A stretch of 57,319 bases of DNA, taken from the NCBI GenBank assembly GCA_902516685.1, contig CABXZJ010000004.1:1-57319 (forward strand), read 5' to 3'. This DNA comes from an uncultured Formosa sp. GTDB taxonomy: Bacteria > Bacteroidota > Bacteroidia > Flavobacteriales > Flavobacteriaceae. Shown in pieces: positions 9,461-18,903 of the stretch; the stretch's first letter is position 1, and each line of letters begins with the position of its first letter. A program made the translations under genes and the position numbers. The notes under the pieces were generated by a model that saw only the letters and a list, made by a program, of their open reading frames with translations, was not told the DNA's origin and did not search any database.

Positions 9461-10750
9461 TTATTCAATAATTATTTTTCTGGTAATTTCAACAGCATTA
9501 TCAAGTTTTGTATTTACAATATACAAACCAGGTGTAAGCCCAGAGGTGTCAATTCTAGTAGTGTTAATTGTTTTTCTGATAATTTCTTGTCCAAGCATGT
9601 TAATAATACTTAAAACAGAAATTTGCTTAGAGCTAATAACATTCAAGACATCTTTAGCTGGATTTGGAAATAATTTAAAATTATTTTCAAAACTAATTTC
9701 ATCTGTCGATAAGGGGTTTTCAGTTAAAAACAAAATTCTATCAATAATAGCAGTTCCAGACGATGTTAAGGGAGCTCCACCTTCGGTTGGTTCAATAATT
9801 TGAAATGCAAAATTATTAATCATTCCATTCCAATTATCAAGATTAGATATGTTAAAATTAACCTCTTGAAGGTTTGTTGAATTTGGAATAATATCAGCTG
9901 AGACAAACTGATTACCGCCTTGGGGAGACACAAAAGTCATTCTAGACTTGGGGGAATTATTCTCAGTCAAAAAAACTGTCACATATTTATAATCATCAGC
10001 ATTAACTGCAAATGAACCACTTTGTGTCAATTTTGGATATGGACTTGTATCAGAAATGTCTAAAACTAAATTTCCAGCGGATTGAGATATTGAAACCCCA
10101 TTTTGTCCAATAAATCCTTCAACATTTTCGTCAAAACTGTAGTCAACACGCTCCTCAGATGGAATTTCATTAATGAAAGACATAGAATGGATTGTGATTG
10201 AACCCTCAGAAGTTAAAAATCCATTTGCTGGAGAAGAAGTTACAAATTGTATTTGAATATGATCCATATCGAAATCAGTCTCTGTTTCAATTTCATTATT
10301 GTAGTTTACCCAATCAGCATTTGTTAAATCGTAATAAAATGTTTCTTGCGGATCTGTTAAAGCAGGGATATCAAATGAGGCATACCGAGCTTCACTGCCA
10401 TTTGAACTTGTAGGATCACTTCCATTTAAACCTTTGAAATGAATCACTCTTATTCTAGTCACTGAATTAGATGTGTTGTGCAATGTCATGCTAAAAATTT
10501 TGTTGTTATCAGCATCAACATTGGCATTAATGTGTTTTAATTTTGGTTTGCGGCCATTTTGCCAGCTTGATTCACCAGGACCAGCCCAACTAACAACTAG
10601 CCCCTCAGATGTAATTGATAAATCAGCATCTGTTATTCCTCCTCCACCAGAAACCCAACCAAATTGGTCTTGAACATTTTGAAAATCAAAAGTTTGAGCT
10701 ATAAGTGGGTAACTAAGAATTAATAAAAATAGAATGTAAAATTTTCTCAT
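9461..10750 (-). CDS. T9SS-sorted protein with two jelly-roll (CBM-like) domains
   Basis: 429 residues: signal peptide (about 1-19), a first beta-rich domain (about 20-195, FDFQNVQDQFGW), a second (about 203-345, DYSFDENVEGFIG) and a T9SS sorting domain (about 352-429, KLFPNPAKDVLNV). The two middle domains share the start pattern F-D/E-x(n)-G-(F/W) seen in CBM4-like jelly-rolls, but no family is certain and no catalytic motif is visible. It is probably a surface glycan-binding protein, taking the place of the SusE/SusF lipoproteins often found beside SusCD, which are absent here. A 105-nt gap separates it from the sulfatase gene upstream. Confidence 0.8.
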   Translation of the reverse strand: MRKFYILFLLILSYPLIAQTFDFQNVQDQFGWVSGGGGITDADLSITSEGLVVSWAGPGESSWQNGRKPKLKHINANVDADNNKIFSMTLHNTSNSVTRIRVIHFKGLNGSDPTSSNGSEARYASFDIPALTDPQETFYYDLTNADWVNYNNEIETETDFDMDHIQIQFVTSSPANGFLTSEGSITIHSMSFINEIPSEERVDYSFDENVEGFIGQNGVSISQSAGNLVLDISDTSPYPKLTQSGSFAVNADDYKYVTVFLTENNSPKSRMTFVSPQGGNQFVSADIIPNSTNLQEVNFNISNLDNWNGMINNFAFQIIEPTEGGAPLTSSGTAIIDRILFLTENPLSTDEISFENNFKLFPNPAKDVLNVISSKQISVLSIINMLGQEIIRKTINTTRIDTSGLTPGLYIVNTKLDNAVEITRKIIIE

Positions 10751-10855
10751 ATGTGTTAGGATTGAAAAAGTTATAGTTATAAATCTAAAAAAAATAATTA
10801 AGAATTTACCGCTTAAGAGAAGCTTTTTAATAATTTTTGAATTTATCTCAATAAT

Positions 10856-12448
10856 TTAACGAGTATTTAAATTTTCTTCATTATAAACTCGTTCTACAAC
10901 AACGTCAGTCATAGCTCTCATTTCATCTAAACTCATATCATCATTATATTGTATCTGTAATTTTTTTAGTTTTTTCTTTAAAAGTTTAACTAGCTTATTA
11001 TACTTGAATTTTCCGTATAAATTATTTATTTCATTCGGATCAACATCTAAGTCATATAACTCCCATTCATCTATGCTGTAATAGAAATGAATTAATTTAA
11101 AGCGTTTAGTACGAATTCCATAGTGCGGCTGTACCATGTGCCATTTTGGATATTCATAATAATGATAATACACCGCCTCTCTAACATCGTCAAAGTTTGA
11201 TATTAATTGCGGCACAAAACTTGTACCTTGCATAGCTTCAGGAATTTCAACACCAGCAAGCTCTAAAAGTGTTGGTGCAAAATCAATATTTAGAAGTAAA
11301 TTATTATTTTTAGATTTTGGTTTTATAAGCTTCGGATAACTAATCATAAAAGGCATTTTAAAAGACTCCTCATACATCCAGCGCTTGTCAAACCAGCCGT
11401 GTTCCCCCAAATAAAACCCTTGATCTGAGGTATAAATAACAACCGTATTCTCGGCTAAACCATTAGCTTCCAAGTAGTCTAACATTTGCCCTACCGCCTT
11501 ATCTACTCCTGCAACACATCGCAAGTAATCTTTAATGTAAGTTTGGTATTTCCAATTTTTAAGTGCAACACCCTGAAGAGTATCATTTGGTGTCCAAAAC
11601 TCACCTTTATTGCCAAAAGCATAATAATCGTTCAATTCTCTCCTGGATAGACCTTCTGGAGGTGGGATTTTTAAATCCCTTCTGTTCATATGATTCTCAA
11701 TTTCCATCCACTGGTCTTTAGCTGCCTCTCGTCCATTAAAATCGTCATTAAAATTTGCAGGATGTGGCAAATCACCATCGGTAAATAAAGACTTAAATTC
11801 TTCAGCAGGCTGCCAAGGGCGGTGGGGTGCTTTAAACTGGTACATCAACATAAAAGGCTTGTCTTTATCTCGATCCTTTTCAAGCCATTTTAATGCGTCG
11901 TGTGCTACTTGAGCAGAAGAGTGCCGTTTGCGTTCTACTATGGTATCTTTGCCATTTTCTAAAAAAACAGTATTGAAATAAGTCCCTTGACCTCCCCAAT
12001 TTATCATGACTTTAGAATAATCAAAACCGGTGGGTGTTGTACCCAAATGCCACTTACCAATAACAGCTGTTTCGTAACCAGCACCTTGAAGAATTTTGGG
12101 AAAGGTCACTTGTGAGCCATCAAAATCTCCGCCTTTTTCGTTCTTAAAAAATCCATTAACATGGCTATACTTTCCTGTTAATATCGAAGCACGACTTGGA
12201 CCACAAATAGAATTTGTGTTAAATGTTCTTGTCATAAGCATTCCATTATTTGCAATGCGGTCAATGTTAGGGGTAGGTGCAATCTTTGCCAACCAATCGT
12301 TATAAGCACTGACAGCACTAACAGCATGGTCATCTGACATGATAAATACGATATTTGGACGATCTGTCGTCTTTACATTAATTTCGGATTGTGCCCATAA
12401 TGGCAATATCAAAAACAAACTGATTGCAGTAAATAATACATTTCTCAT
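10856..12448 (-). CDS. S1-family sulfatase, periplasmic
   Basis: Formylglycine-dependent sulfatase of 530 residues. The signal peptide is about 1-19. Metal-binding acidic residues D39-D40 lie in MSDDH. The modification motif ICGPSRASILTGK has the cysteine C82 that is converted to formylglycine. Further family marks are GKWHLG (about 140) and the YTSDQGFYLGEHGWFDKR segment with metal and sulfate ligands. It lacks a T9SS domain, so it should act in the periplasm. It differs in type from the other two sulfatases in the operon, which resemble iduronate-2-sulfatases; this one looks more like the glucosamine-6-sulfatase-like group. The position on the sugar it desulfates cannot be told. Six nt separate it from the sulfatase gene before it. 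Confidence 0.92.
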   Translation of the reverse strand: MRNVLFTAISLFLILPLWAQSEINVKTTDRPNIVFIMSDDHAVSAVSAYNDWLAKIAPTPNIDRIANNGMLMTRTFNTNSICGPSRASILTGKYSHVNGFFKNEKGGDFDGSQVTFPKILQGAGYETAVIGKWHLGTTPTGFDYSKVMINWGGQGTYFNTVFLENGKDTIVERKRHSSAQVAHDALKWLEKDRDKDKPFMLMYQFKAPHRPWQPAEEFKSLFTDGDLPHPANFNDDFNGREAAKDQWMEIENHMNRRDLKIPPPEGLSRRELNDYYAFGNKGEFWTPNDTLQGVALKNWKYQTYIKDYLRCVAGVDKAVGQMLDYLEANGLAENTVVIYTSDQGFYLGEHGWFDKRWMYEESFKMPFMISYPKLIKPKSKNNNLLLNIDFAPTLLELAGVEIPEAMQGTSFVPQLISNFDDVREAVYYHYYEYPKWHMVQPHYGIRTKRFKLIHFYYSIDEWELYDLDVDPNEINNLYGKFKYNKLVKLLKKKLKKLQIQYNDDMSLDEMRAMTDVVVERVYNEENLNTR

Positions 12449-12454
12449 AATGCT

Positions 12455-13840
12455 TTAATTAAAGGATTTTTTAAATAATTTTAATTGTTGACTCAAAATT
12501 TCAACTGTTTTATTGTAGCGATTAAGTGTTGCTAAATTTACTGTTTCATTTGGGTCAATACTATGGTCGTATAGCATACGATGAATTCGATTTGATTTTA
12601 AAGTCCATTCAGTGTAAAAATAGTTATTTTCAATAAGGGTCTCCCCTTTTTGCCAGCGCGCAAGCGCTGTAGTCTTGTATATTTTTTCTGGATTCTTCAG
12701 GCTTAAAACCAATGAATTCCCTTGTAAATGCTGGGGTTTTTTTCCAGAAGTTAAATCGCAAAGTGTGGGATATAAATCTACCAACTCGGCAACGGAGTTA
12801 GATGTTTTATTTTCTGATAGTCCAGGAGCAATTATAATTAAAGGCACTTGAAGGGCCACTTCAAAATTACTGTGTTTGGCCCAAAGCCCATGATCTGATA
12901 AACTCCATCCATGATCCCCCAACAATACAATTATTGTACTCTCGCGAAGCTCTAATGCGTCTAAAGCATTGATTAATTTACCAATTTGTGCATCAACAAA
13001 ACTGACACTGGCGTAATAAGCATGGATAAGCGTTTTTGCTAAATCTTCTGGAATAGGGCCCTCTTTTGGAATGTCCTTGTAAGCGCGCAGTTCTCCCCAT
13101 TTATGATTAGCTATTTTTGGTGCTGTTTCAGGAAAGGTTGACTGCTTTGGCAATCGTATTTCACTTTCATTATAAAGGTCCCAATATTTTTTGGGAGCAG
13201 TAAAAGGCAAATGCGGCTTTACAAAACCAACTGCTAAGAAAAAAGGCTGACCATTAGCTTTTAATTTTTTTAAGTCTTCAATGGACTTATAAGCGGTTTG
13301 GGCATCAAAATAAACCGAATCTTCAACCGCCAATCTCTCAAAAGCTGGCCCTGGTTGTTTATTGACAACAAGATCTCTGTTTTTTGGATCTTGATAATTC
13401 CGCCAACTGATGTCTTTGGGGTGCCATTCTTGGTCCCATGTTTTAATGTCATTTTTTAAATGGGTAATCTTATTGTTACTTATTGTAGTGTATCCTCTAT
13501 CATTAAAATAATCTACAATATGTTGGGTATTGGGTCCTGCCTCATTAATGCTGGAATAATACCTTAAAAAGCGATTTTCTGTGGGTCTCACTCCTGACAG
13601 CAAACTCGCTCTTGAAGCACCACAAACAGGTATGTTGCAATAGGCACGTTTGAAAGTTGTACCTGCAGCAGCCAATGCATCAATGTTAGGACTTTTAATA
13701 TAATCATGTCCATAGCTCTTAAGTTCAGGGCGTAAATCGTCCACCATGATAAAAAGCACGTTTTTAGCAGGCTTGAGTTCTTGTGCAATCCCTTGAAAAA
13801 CAAAAGAAAACAGAAATACGTATTTAAAAAAATTATTCAT
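12455..13840 (-). CDS. S1-family sulfatase (iduronate-2-sulfatase-like), periplasmic
   Basis: 461-residue sulfatase with signal peptide (1-20), D34-D35 in MVDDLRP, and modification site C73 in VCGASRASLLSG. The motif has Ala where most S1 enzymes have Pro and Ser where most have Thr; C-x-A-x-R is an accepted variant and should still be read by FGE. The block KPHLPFTAPKKYWDLY matches the sulfatase part of the S1-GH10 fusion almost residue for residue, so the two are paralogues. The frame is open to an ATG at 13858, but the ATG at 13840 gives the better signal peptide. That start overlaps the end of the GH3 gene by 8 nt, which points to translational coupling. Confidence 0.92.
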   Translation of the reverse strand: MNNFFKYVFLFSFVFQGIAQELKPAKNVLFIMVDDLRPELKSYGHDYIKSPNIDALAAAGTTFKRAYCNIPVCGASRASLLSGVRPTENRFLRYYSSINEAGPNTQHIVDYFNDRGYTTISNNKITHLKNDIKTWDQEWHPKDISWRNYQDPKNRDLVVNKQPGPAFERLAVEDSVYFDAQTAYKSIEDLKKLKANGQPFFLAVGFVKPHLPFTAPKKYWDLYNESEIRLPKQSTFPETAPKIANHKWGELRAYKDIPKEGPIPEDLAKTLIHAYYASVSFVDAQIGKLINALDALELRESTIIVLLGDHGWSLSDHGLWAKHSNFEVALQVPLIIIAPGLSENKTSNSVAELVDLYPTLCDLTSGKKPQHLQGNSLVLSLKNPEKIYKTTALARWQKGETLIENNYFYTEWTLKSNRIHRMLYDHSIDPNETVNLATLNRYNKTVEILSQQLKLFKKSFN

Positions 13841-16172
13841 TGACAACCATATGCTCATTGACTGTTAAAGTCGTTGTTTTTAAATCTTTTTTATCGGAAG
13901 AACTACCAACCATAATTGAAAAATCTCCAGGTTCAACACAATAATTCATTTCAATATCATAAAATGCTAAAGTGGCCTTGTCAATATTAAAAGAGACTTG
14001 TTTTGTTTCCCCTTTTTTCAGAAATATACGTTGGTACCCTTTCAACTCTTTTACAGGTCGTGTAGCGCTGCTAATTTGATCTCTAATATACATTTGAACC
14101 ACCTCATCTCCATCATAATTTCCCGTATTTGTAACAGAAACAGAAACTTCAATTGTTTTATCTGGATATAAAATTGAATTTGATAATCGCGGTTTTGAGT
14201 ATTTAAAACTTGTGTAGCTTAAACCGTAACCAAAAGGATAAAGAGGAGTTGTTTTTTTAATTGCATATTTGTGAAAGTAGGTAGAAGGTTTATGGTTGTA
14301 AATCATTCGCAACTGCCCTACATCTCTTGCGACAGTAAGTGGTAACTTTCCACTAGGATTTATATCACCAAAAATTATTTCTGCTACAGCTTGACCTCCC
14401 AACGAACCTGGCTCCCAAGCTTCTAAAATTGCTGGAATATGACCTTGCATCCAGGGCTCAGAAATGGGTCTACCATTAACAAGCACAACAATGACTTGTG
14501 TTCCTGTTGATTTTATAGCTTTAACCAGTTCAAGCTGTTTTCCTGGAAGGTCCAAGGCGCCTCTACCCATATTTTCTCCAGCAGTTTTTTCCTTCCATTT
14601 ATATCGCATCGAGTTATCACCAACAACTATAACGGCGTAATCTGCACCTTCAGCTTGTCTAGCAGCTTCTAATATATCCTTGTCTTTAATTCTTCGAATA
14701 CTTTCTCCTGAATTAAAAAATTCAACCTGATATCCCTTTTTATTTCCTAAACTTTTAATCCCTTCGAAAATTGTAGTAACATTATTTTCAGGTTGAGCTG
14801 CATGCCAATCTCCTAATATAGTTTGGTTGTTAGCGTTTGGTCCAGTGACCAATATACGTTTTACTGATTTAACTTTTTTTAATGGTAAAAGGCCATTATT
14901 TTTTAGTAAAACAATACCTTTTTGAGCTGTTTCTAATGCAACTTTTTGATGTTCAATTGTAAATATTTTTTCTGGAATAGCAGCTATATCAACCATTCTA
15001 TTTTCAAATAATCCAAGTTTGAATTTAGCAGTTAATATTTTTTCACAAGCATCATTGACACGACCAATAGAAAGTTTACCTTCATTAACTAAAGCGACTA
15101 CAGCTTCAGGAAATTTAACTCCATGCATATGCATGTCCATCCCAGCATTTACAGATAAAAAAGAAGCTTCTTTTAAGCTACTAGCAACGTTATGTAATGT
15201 TTCAATTCTTTCTATGTCCATCCAATCACTAACAAAAAAACCTTTAAAACCCCATTGTTTTCTAAAAAGATCTGTCATTAACCATGAGCTCATATGGCAG
15301 GGAATACCATTAAGTTCATTGTGTGCTGCCATAATAGAATAAACTCCAGCATCAATTGCCTGTTTGTAAGGCTTTAAGTGCACCTCCTTTAGGGTTCTTA
15401 CAGAGACATCCATTGGGGCCGCATTAAGTCCATTTACAGGCTCACCTCCAGCAATCATATGTTTGGCACAAGCAATAACTTTTTGGGTTCCTGTAAAATC
15501 GTTTTGTTGAAATCCTTTAATCATAGCAGCCCCTAGATTACCAACTAGTAAATGATCTTCACCAAAAGTCTCACCTACTCGACCCCAACGCGGATCTCTA
15601 AGTACATCAATATTAGGAGTAAAGGTCCATTGAGAGCCTGTAGCACGCATTTCTTTAGCAGTCTGATTACCTATTGTTTCTAAATAGGAATCTGTCCATG
15701 TAGATGCCAATGTAATTGGAGACGGATATACTGTTGTACCAGAAACTAATGCATTTCCGTGAATAGCATCAATTCCAATAAGTAATGGAATTTTTAATCT
15801 TGACTTTTCGGCAAGGCTTTGTAATAAATTAGACTCTTCTGGAGTTAATACATGTAAAAATGAACCTATTTCCCCTCGCTGGGTCATAGCAGCTACATCA
15901 TCGCTGAAGACACCTTTATAAAATCCTTGAGCATCATTGGAATGTAACTCTTCTTCGGTTAAATCTCTTTCTGCTTTACGCATGTGGTCAAGACCAACAA
16001 ATTGATTCATTTGAAATACTTTTTCTTCCAAAGTCATTCGTTTCATTAAATCTTTTACTCGTTTTTCAACAGGTTCCTTTGAATTTAAATAAACGAGAGT
16101 ATCATTTTGAGAAGTCCCAAAAAAGAAACAACTGTACACAAAAAAAGAGAAAATTAATTTTAATAAATTCAT
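13833..16172 (-). CDS. GH3-family exo-beta-glycosidase
   Basis: 779-residue GH3 enzyme, a likely beta-xylosidase or beta-glucosidase trimming imported oligosaccharides from the non-reducing end. It has an N-terminal signal peptide, the (alpha/beta)8 domain with KH at 237-238, the nucleophile D316 in FVSDWMDI, a second alpha/beta domain (GDNSMRYKW, NGRPISEPW) and a C-terminal fibronectin III-like domain (SVSVTNTGNYDGDEVVQMY). There is no T9SS domain, so it is periplasmic. The frame is open to 16208, but the ATG at 16172 starts 1 nt after the stop of the fusion gene and opens the signal peptide, so I use it. The true sugar cannot be told from sequence because GH3 is polyspecific. Confidence 0.93.
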   Translation of the reverse strand: MNLLKLIFSFFVYSCFFFGTSQNDTLVYLNSKEPVEKRVKDLMKRMTLEEKVFQMNQFVGLDHMRKAERDLTEEELHSNDAQGFYKGVFSDDVAAMTQRGEIGSFLHVLTPEESNLLQSLAEKSRLKIPLLIGIDAIHGNALVSGTTVYPSPITLASTWTDSYLETIGNQTAKEMRATGSQWTFTPNIDVLRDPRWGRVGETFGEDHLLVGNLGAAMIKGFQQNDFTGTQKVIACAKHMIAGGEPVNGLNAAPMDVSVRTLKEVHLKPYKQAIDAGVYSIMAAHNELNGIPCHMSSWLMTDLFRKQWGFKGFFVSDWMDIERIETLHNVASSLKEASFLSVNAGMDMHMHGVKFPEAVVALVNEGKLSIGRVNDACEKILTAKFKLGLFENRMVDIAAIPEKIFTIEHQKVALETAQKGIVLLKNNGLLPLKKVKSVKRILVTGPNANNQTILGDWHAAQPENNVTTIFEGIKSLGNKKGYQVEFFNSGESIRRIKDKDILEAARQAEGADYAVIVVGDNSMRYKWKEKTAGENMGRGALDLPGKQLELVKAIKSTGTQVIVVLVNGRPISEPWMQGHIPAILEAWEPGSLGGQAVAEIIFGDINPSGKLPLTVARDVGQLRMIYNHKPSTYFHKYAIKKTTPLYPFGYGLSYTSFKYSKPRLSNSILYPDKTIEVSVSVTNTGNYDGDEVVQMYIRDQISSATRPVKELKGYQRIFLKKGETKQVSFNIDKATLAFYDIEMNYCVEPGDFSIMVGSSSDKKDLKTTTLTVNEHMVVNE

Positions 16173-16173
16173 A

Positions 16174-18750
16174 CTATTGATTATTTTGAATTGCATTTTT
16201 AATAACATTGTAAGCTGGAGTTGGATTTAAATCCGAATCATATATTGACTGAAAATAAGTTGAAGGCTTTTTTAAACGCACCCCTAAATCCCATAAATTT
16301 AGGGTTACTAGTCCATTATTTTTTTTAGATTCTAAAATATTAATAATTTTTTGATACAATTGTGCTTGAATTTGTAATTCAGTAGATAAATTTGACATGT
16401 TGGTTACCTTAAAATCTAATTCAGTCACATGAAAATCTAGATTATTTGAATGTGCCCAATCAATGAGATTTGATAAATCTTGAAATGCTTTGTCAGACTT
16501 TTCTAAAAATTGATTTGTTGATCTACTCAAGTTTAAATGCCCCTGCCATCCTATACCATCTACCCTTAATCCTTTGCTTTTCAAGTACAATATTGTCTTT
16601 TTAATTTTATTCCACATTGGTTTTTGCATTCCACCATTTTGATTATAAACCAATTTTACATTGGGGGCGTATTCTGTAGCAATTTCAAATGCTTTGACAA
16701 TATAATTTGGAAAACCATTTTCATCTAAACCCATCTTTAACCATGGATTCTCCCACAAATTTGTGCCTTTTTTTGGTCCAAACCAATCACCGTCAGGTAA
16801 AACAGTTTCATTTACTACGTCCATATGCTTTACATTTGGCTCTTTATTGTAGCGCTTCGCAGAGGCGGTCATAAAATCTATCATCACACCTTCTAATTCT
16901 TTGGCCGTTCTATGGTCTTCTTTGGCCCATTTAGAAGCTTGCGGACTAATTGGCCCATGGATTCGAACTGTTAAGTTATTGTCTTTGGAGAATTCTAAAA
17001 AATCTTCGGTGCGATCCCACTGCCATACCCCCGGTTTTGGATGTAAACGTGATTGCTTAGCAGCGTTAGCAGGTGTCAAAAATTTAAAATCTTTTAGGAA
17101 AAGTTCTTCTTTTTTTGAGTTCAACCCGTAGTGGTTTAGCGTTGCACCAATATGAAGCTTGTTTTGAAGTTTACCAATGAGGTTCTTGAGTGGTATTTCA
17201 CTTTGGTTGTCAAAAAAATTGGCCGCCAATCTTTGAAACCTTCGCATTAAATTGGCCTTTTCGGCTTCATCAGAAAGATTTTTAGTTTCATTAGGGTCTT
17301 TTTTATAATCGTAAAGCTCTTCAGCAAAAATATCACTTTGGAAAATAGGGGCTGTGCTATTTTTGTCTGTTATCCAGACAGTATATCTATAACGATCCGT
17401 TCGAAAGCTGTATCCTGTTTTATTAGAATTTTTATACTGACTGACAGCAAAAGGCTTTACGGATAACTGTTCGCCTTTAATTAATGGAAGTAAACTAACC
17501 CCATCTAAATTATCAGGGATTTCCAAACCCAAAGCATCACACAAGGTTGGAAAGAGGTCAACAAATTCTGTGGGAGATGTAATTTTAATTGGCTTCGCAA
17601 CTCTTGGGTCATATATAATCAATGGCGAGCGTGTGGCCTGCTCAAAATTAGAATGTTTATTCCAAAGTCCGTGATCTCCCAAGTGCCAACCGTGGTCGCC
17701 CCATATTACAACAATAGTATTTTTATCAAGCCCAGTTGTTTTTAATTTTCCTATGATTTTACCAATTTGAGAATCGATAAAACTTGTACTTGCATAATAC
17801 CCGTGAATGAGTTTTTTTTGTAAATCTGCGGATAAAACAACCCTATTGTTTTTAGAGATTTCATAAGAAATTTCAGGGGTTATATAAGAACGAAGCTCAC
17901 CTGAACTGTGATAAGCAATACTTGGGCCGTTTTCTGAGTCTTGCTGGTATTTTGAAATTTCGATTTTTGAAGCATCATAAAGATCCCAATATTTTTTAGG
18001 GGCTGCAAATGGTAAGTGTGGACGCTTGAAACCAACAGCAAGGAAAAAGGGCTTTGAAGTTTTAGTTTGAAATTCATTTAGTAATTTATTTGCTTCAATA
18101 GTCAAAGCACCATCTACATAGGCTGCATCTGGAGCATTGCTCATTGCAAATGGAGGCTTGTAGCGGTCTCTCACATAACTTCCAAGGTTTTTTTCGCCTT
18201 TTGATTTTGCTTCATTTCTTAGAATCCTTATCTTTTCTTTTATCTCAGGATTTTGATAAAATCCTATAGCTGGTGGGCCATAAGCATCGGGATAGTCTAA
18301 TTTATGTTCAGGAACAATTGGAACAGACCAAGACGGCTTGTCTCTAAATTCATCTACACAGCGAGGATCAAAAATCTTACCCAAGCCAATTGTATGGTAT
18401 CCTTTTTGTTTGAAATATTGCGGAATGGTAACAATATTGGGAACCATATCTCGCATTTTAGTTTTCAAATCTCTAACCATTGTATAATCTGGACGCTTAC
18501 CGGTCATTAGACTTGCTCTGGAAGGTCCGCAAATAGCTTGTTGTGTGTGATTATTTAAAAATATGGTTGCTTTTTCTGAAAGCTTATCAATGTTTGGAGT
18601 TTGTGCAATGTTATCACCATACACTCCTATAGTTGGTTTTAAATCGTCAACTGAAATAAATAAAATATTTGGAGAGTTATTAGATGTTTGTGCCTTTAGC
18701 TGCGAGGCAATAGTAAGGGTTAAAAATAAAAGGTTAAAACTAATCTTCAA
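16174..18750 (-). CDS. bifunctional S1 sulfatase - GH10-like glycosidase fusion
   Basis: 858 residues, first gene of the operon. Signal peptide about 1-20. Sulfatase domain about 25-510: D35-D36, modification cysteine C74 in CGPSRASLMTGK, D352-H353 in WGDHGWHLGDHG. GH10-like domain about 530-855: acid/base E648 in DVVNETV, GIGWQGHL (about 733), nucleophile E777 in HVTELDF. The GH10 block RGHTLVWH is replaced by VRIHGPISPQ, so the -1 subsite is altered. Both catalytic centres look intact, so one periplasmic polypeptide may remove sulfate and cut the chain. There is no ATG. The start is the TTG at 18750, with TAA two codons upstream in frame and a promoter ending about 20 nt before it. The sulfatase half is a paralogue of the enzyme at 12455-13840. 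Confidence 0.9.
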   Translation of the reverse strand: MKISFNLLFLTLTIASQLKAQTSNNSPNILFISVDDLKPTIGVYGDNIAQTPNIDKLSEKATIFLNNHTQQAICGPSRASLMTGKRPDYTMVRDLKTKMRDMVPNIVTIPQYFKQKGYHTIGLGKIFDPRCVDEFRDKPSWSVPIVPEHKLDYPDAYGPPAIGFYQNPEIKEKIRILRNEAKSKGEKNLGSYVRDRYKPPFAMSNAPDAAYVDGALTIEANKLLNEFQTKTSKPFFLAVGFKRPHLPFAAPKKYWDLYDASKIEISKYQQDSENGPSIAYHSSGELRSYITPEISYEISKNNRVVLSADLQKKLIHGYYASTSFIDSQIGKIIGKLKTTGLDKNTIVVIWGDHGWHLGDHGLWNKHSNFEQATRSPLIIYDPRVAKPIKITSPTEFVDLFPTLCDALGLEIPDNLDGVSLLPLIKGEQLSVKPFAVSQYKNSNKTGYSFRTDRYRYTVWITDKNSTAPIFQSDIFAEELYDYKKDPNETKNLSDEAEKANLMRRFQRLAANFFDNQSEIPLKNLIGKLQNKLHIGATLNHYGLNSKKEELFLKDFKFLTPANAAKQSRLHPKPGVWQWDRTEDFLEFSKDNNLTVRIHGPISPQASKWAKEDHRTAKELEGVMIDFMTASAKRYNKEPNVKHMDVVNETVLPDGDWFGPKKGTNLWENPWLKMGLDENGFPNYIVKAFEIATEYAPNVKLVYNQNGGMQKPMWNKIKKTILYLKSKGLRVDGIGWQGHLNLSRSTNQFLEKSDKAFQDLSNLIDWAHSNNLDFHVTELDFKVTNMSNLSTELQIQAQLYQKIINILESKKNNGLVTLNLWDLGVRLKKPSTYFQSIYDSDLNPTPAYNVIKNAIQNNQ

Positions 18751-18770
18751 AATTTAGCTATTTAGGATAT

Positions 18771-18801
18771 CAAAACTAATGCTTTTTAAAAAATCAAACA
18801 A
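18771..18801 (-). promoter_or_regulatory. promoter of the PUL operon
   Basis: On the minus strand TTG (18801-18799) is followed by 20 nt and TAGTTTTG (18778-18771), an exact fit to the Bacteroidetes pattern TTG-N19-TAnnTTTG within normal spacing. Transcription would begin near 18765, leaving a leader of about 15 nt before the TTG start codon of the S1-GH10 gene. It shares the 153-bp divergent region with the sulfatase activator gene; the plus-strand promoter there is less clear (TATTTTTA near 18869 has one mismatch). Confidence 0.6.
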
Positions 18802-18903
18802 CATTAAATTCAACTAAAAACTTAATTAGTAATTTAAAAATAACTAATATTAATAAGAGCTAAAATTGTATTTTTACATCAAATTATGAATTAATCAATA
18901 ATA

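Noticed and set aside
9387..9803. 138-residue hydrophobic frame on the plus strand
   Set aside because: It is antisense to the sorting domain of the jelly-roll protein, and its hydrophobic look follows from the opposite strand. No start signal and no family match.
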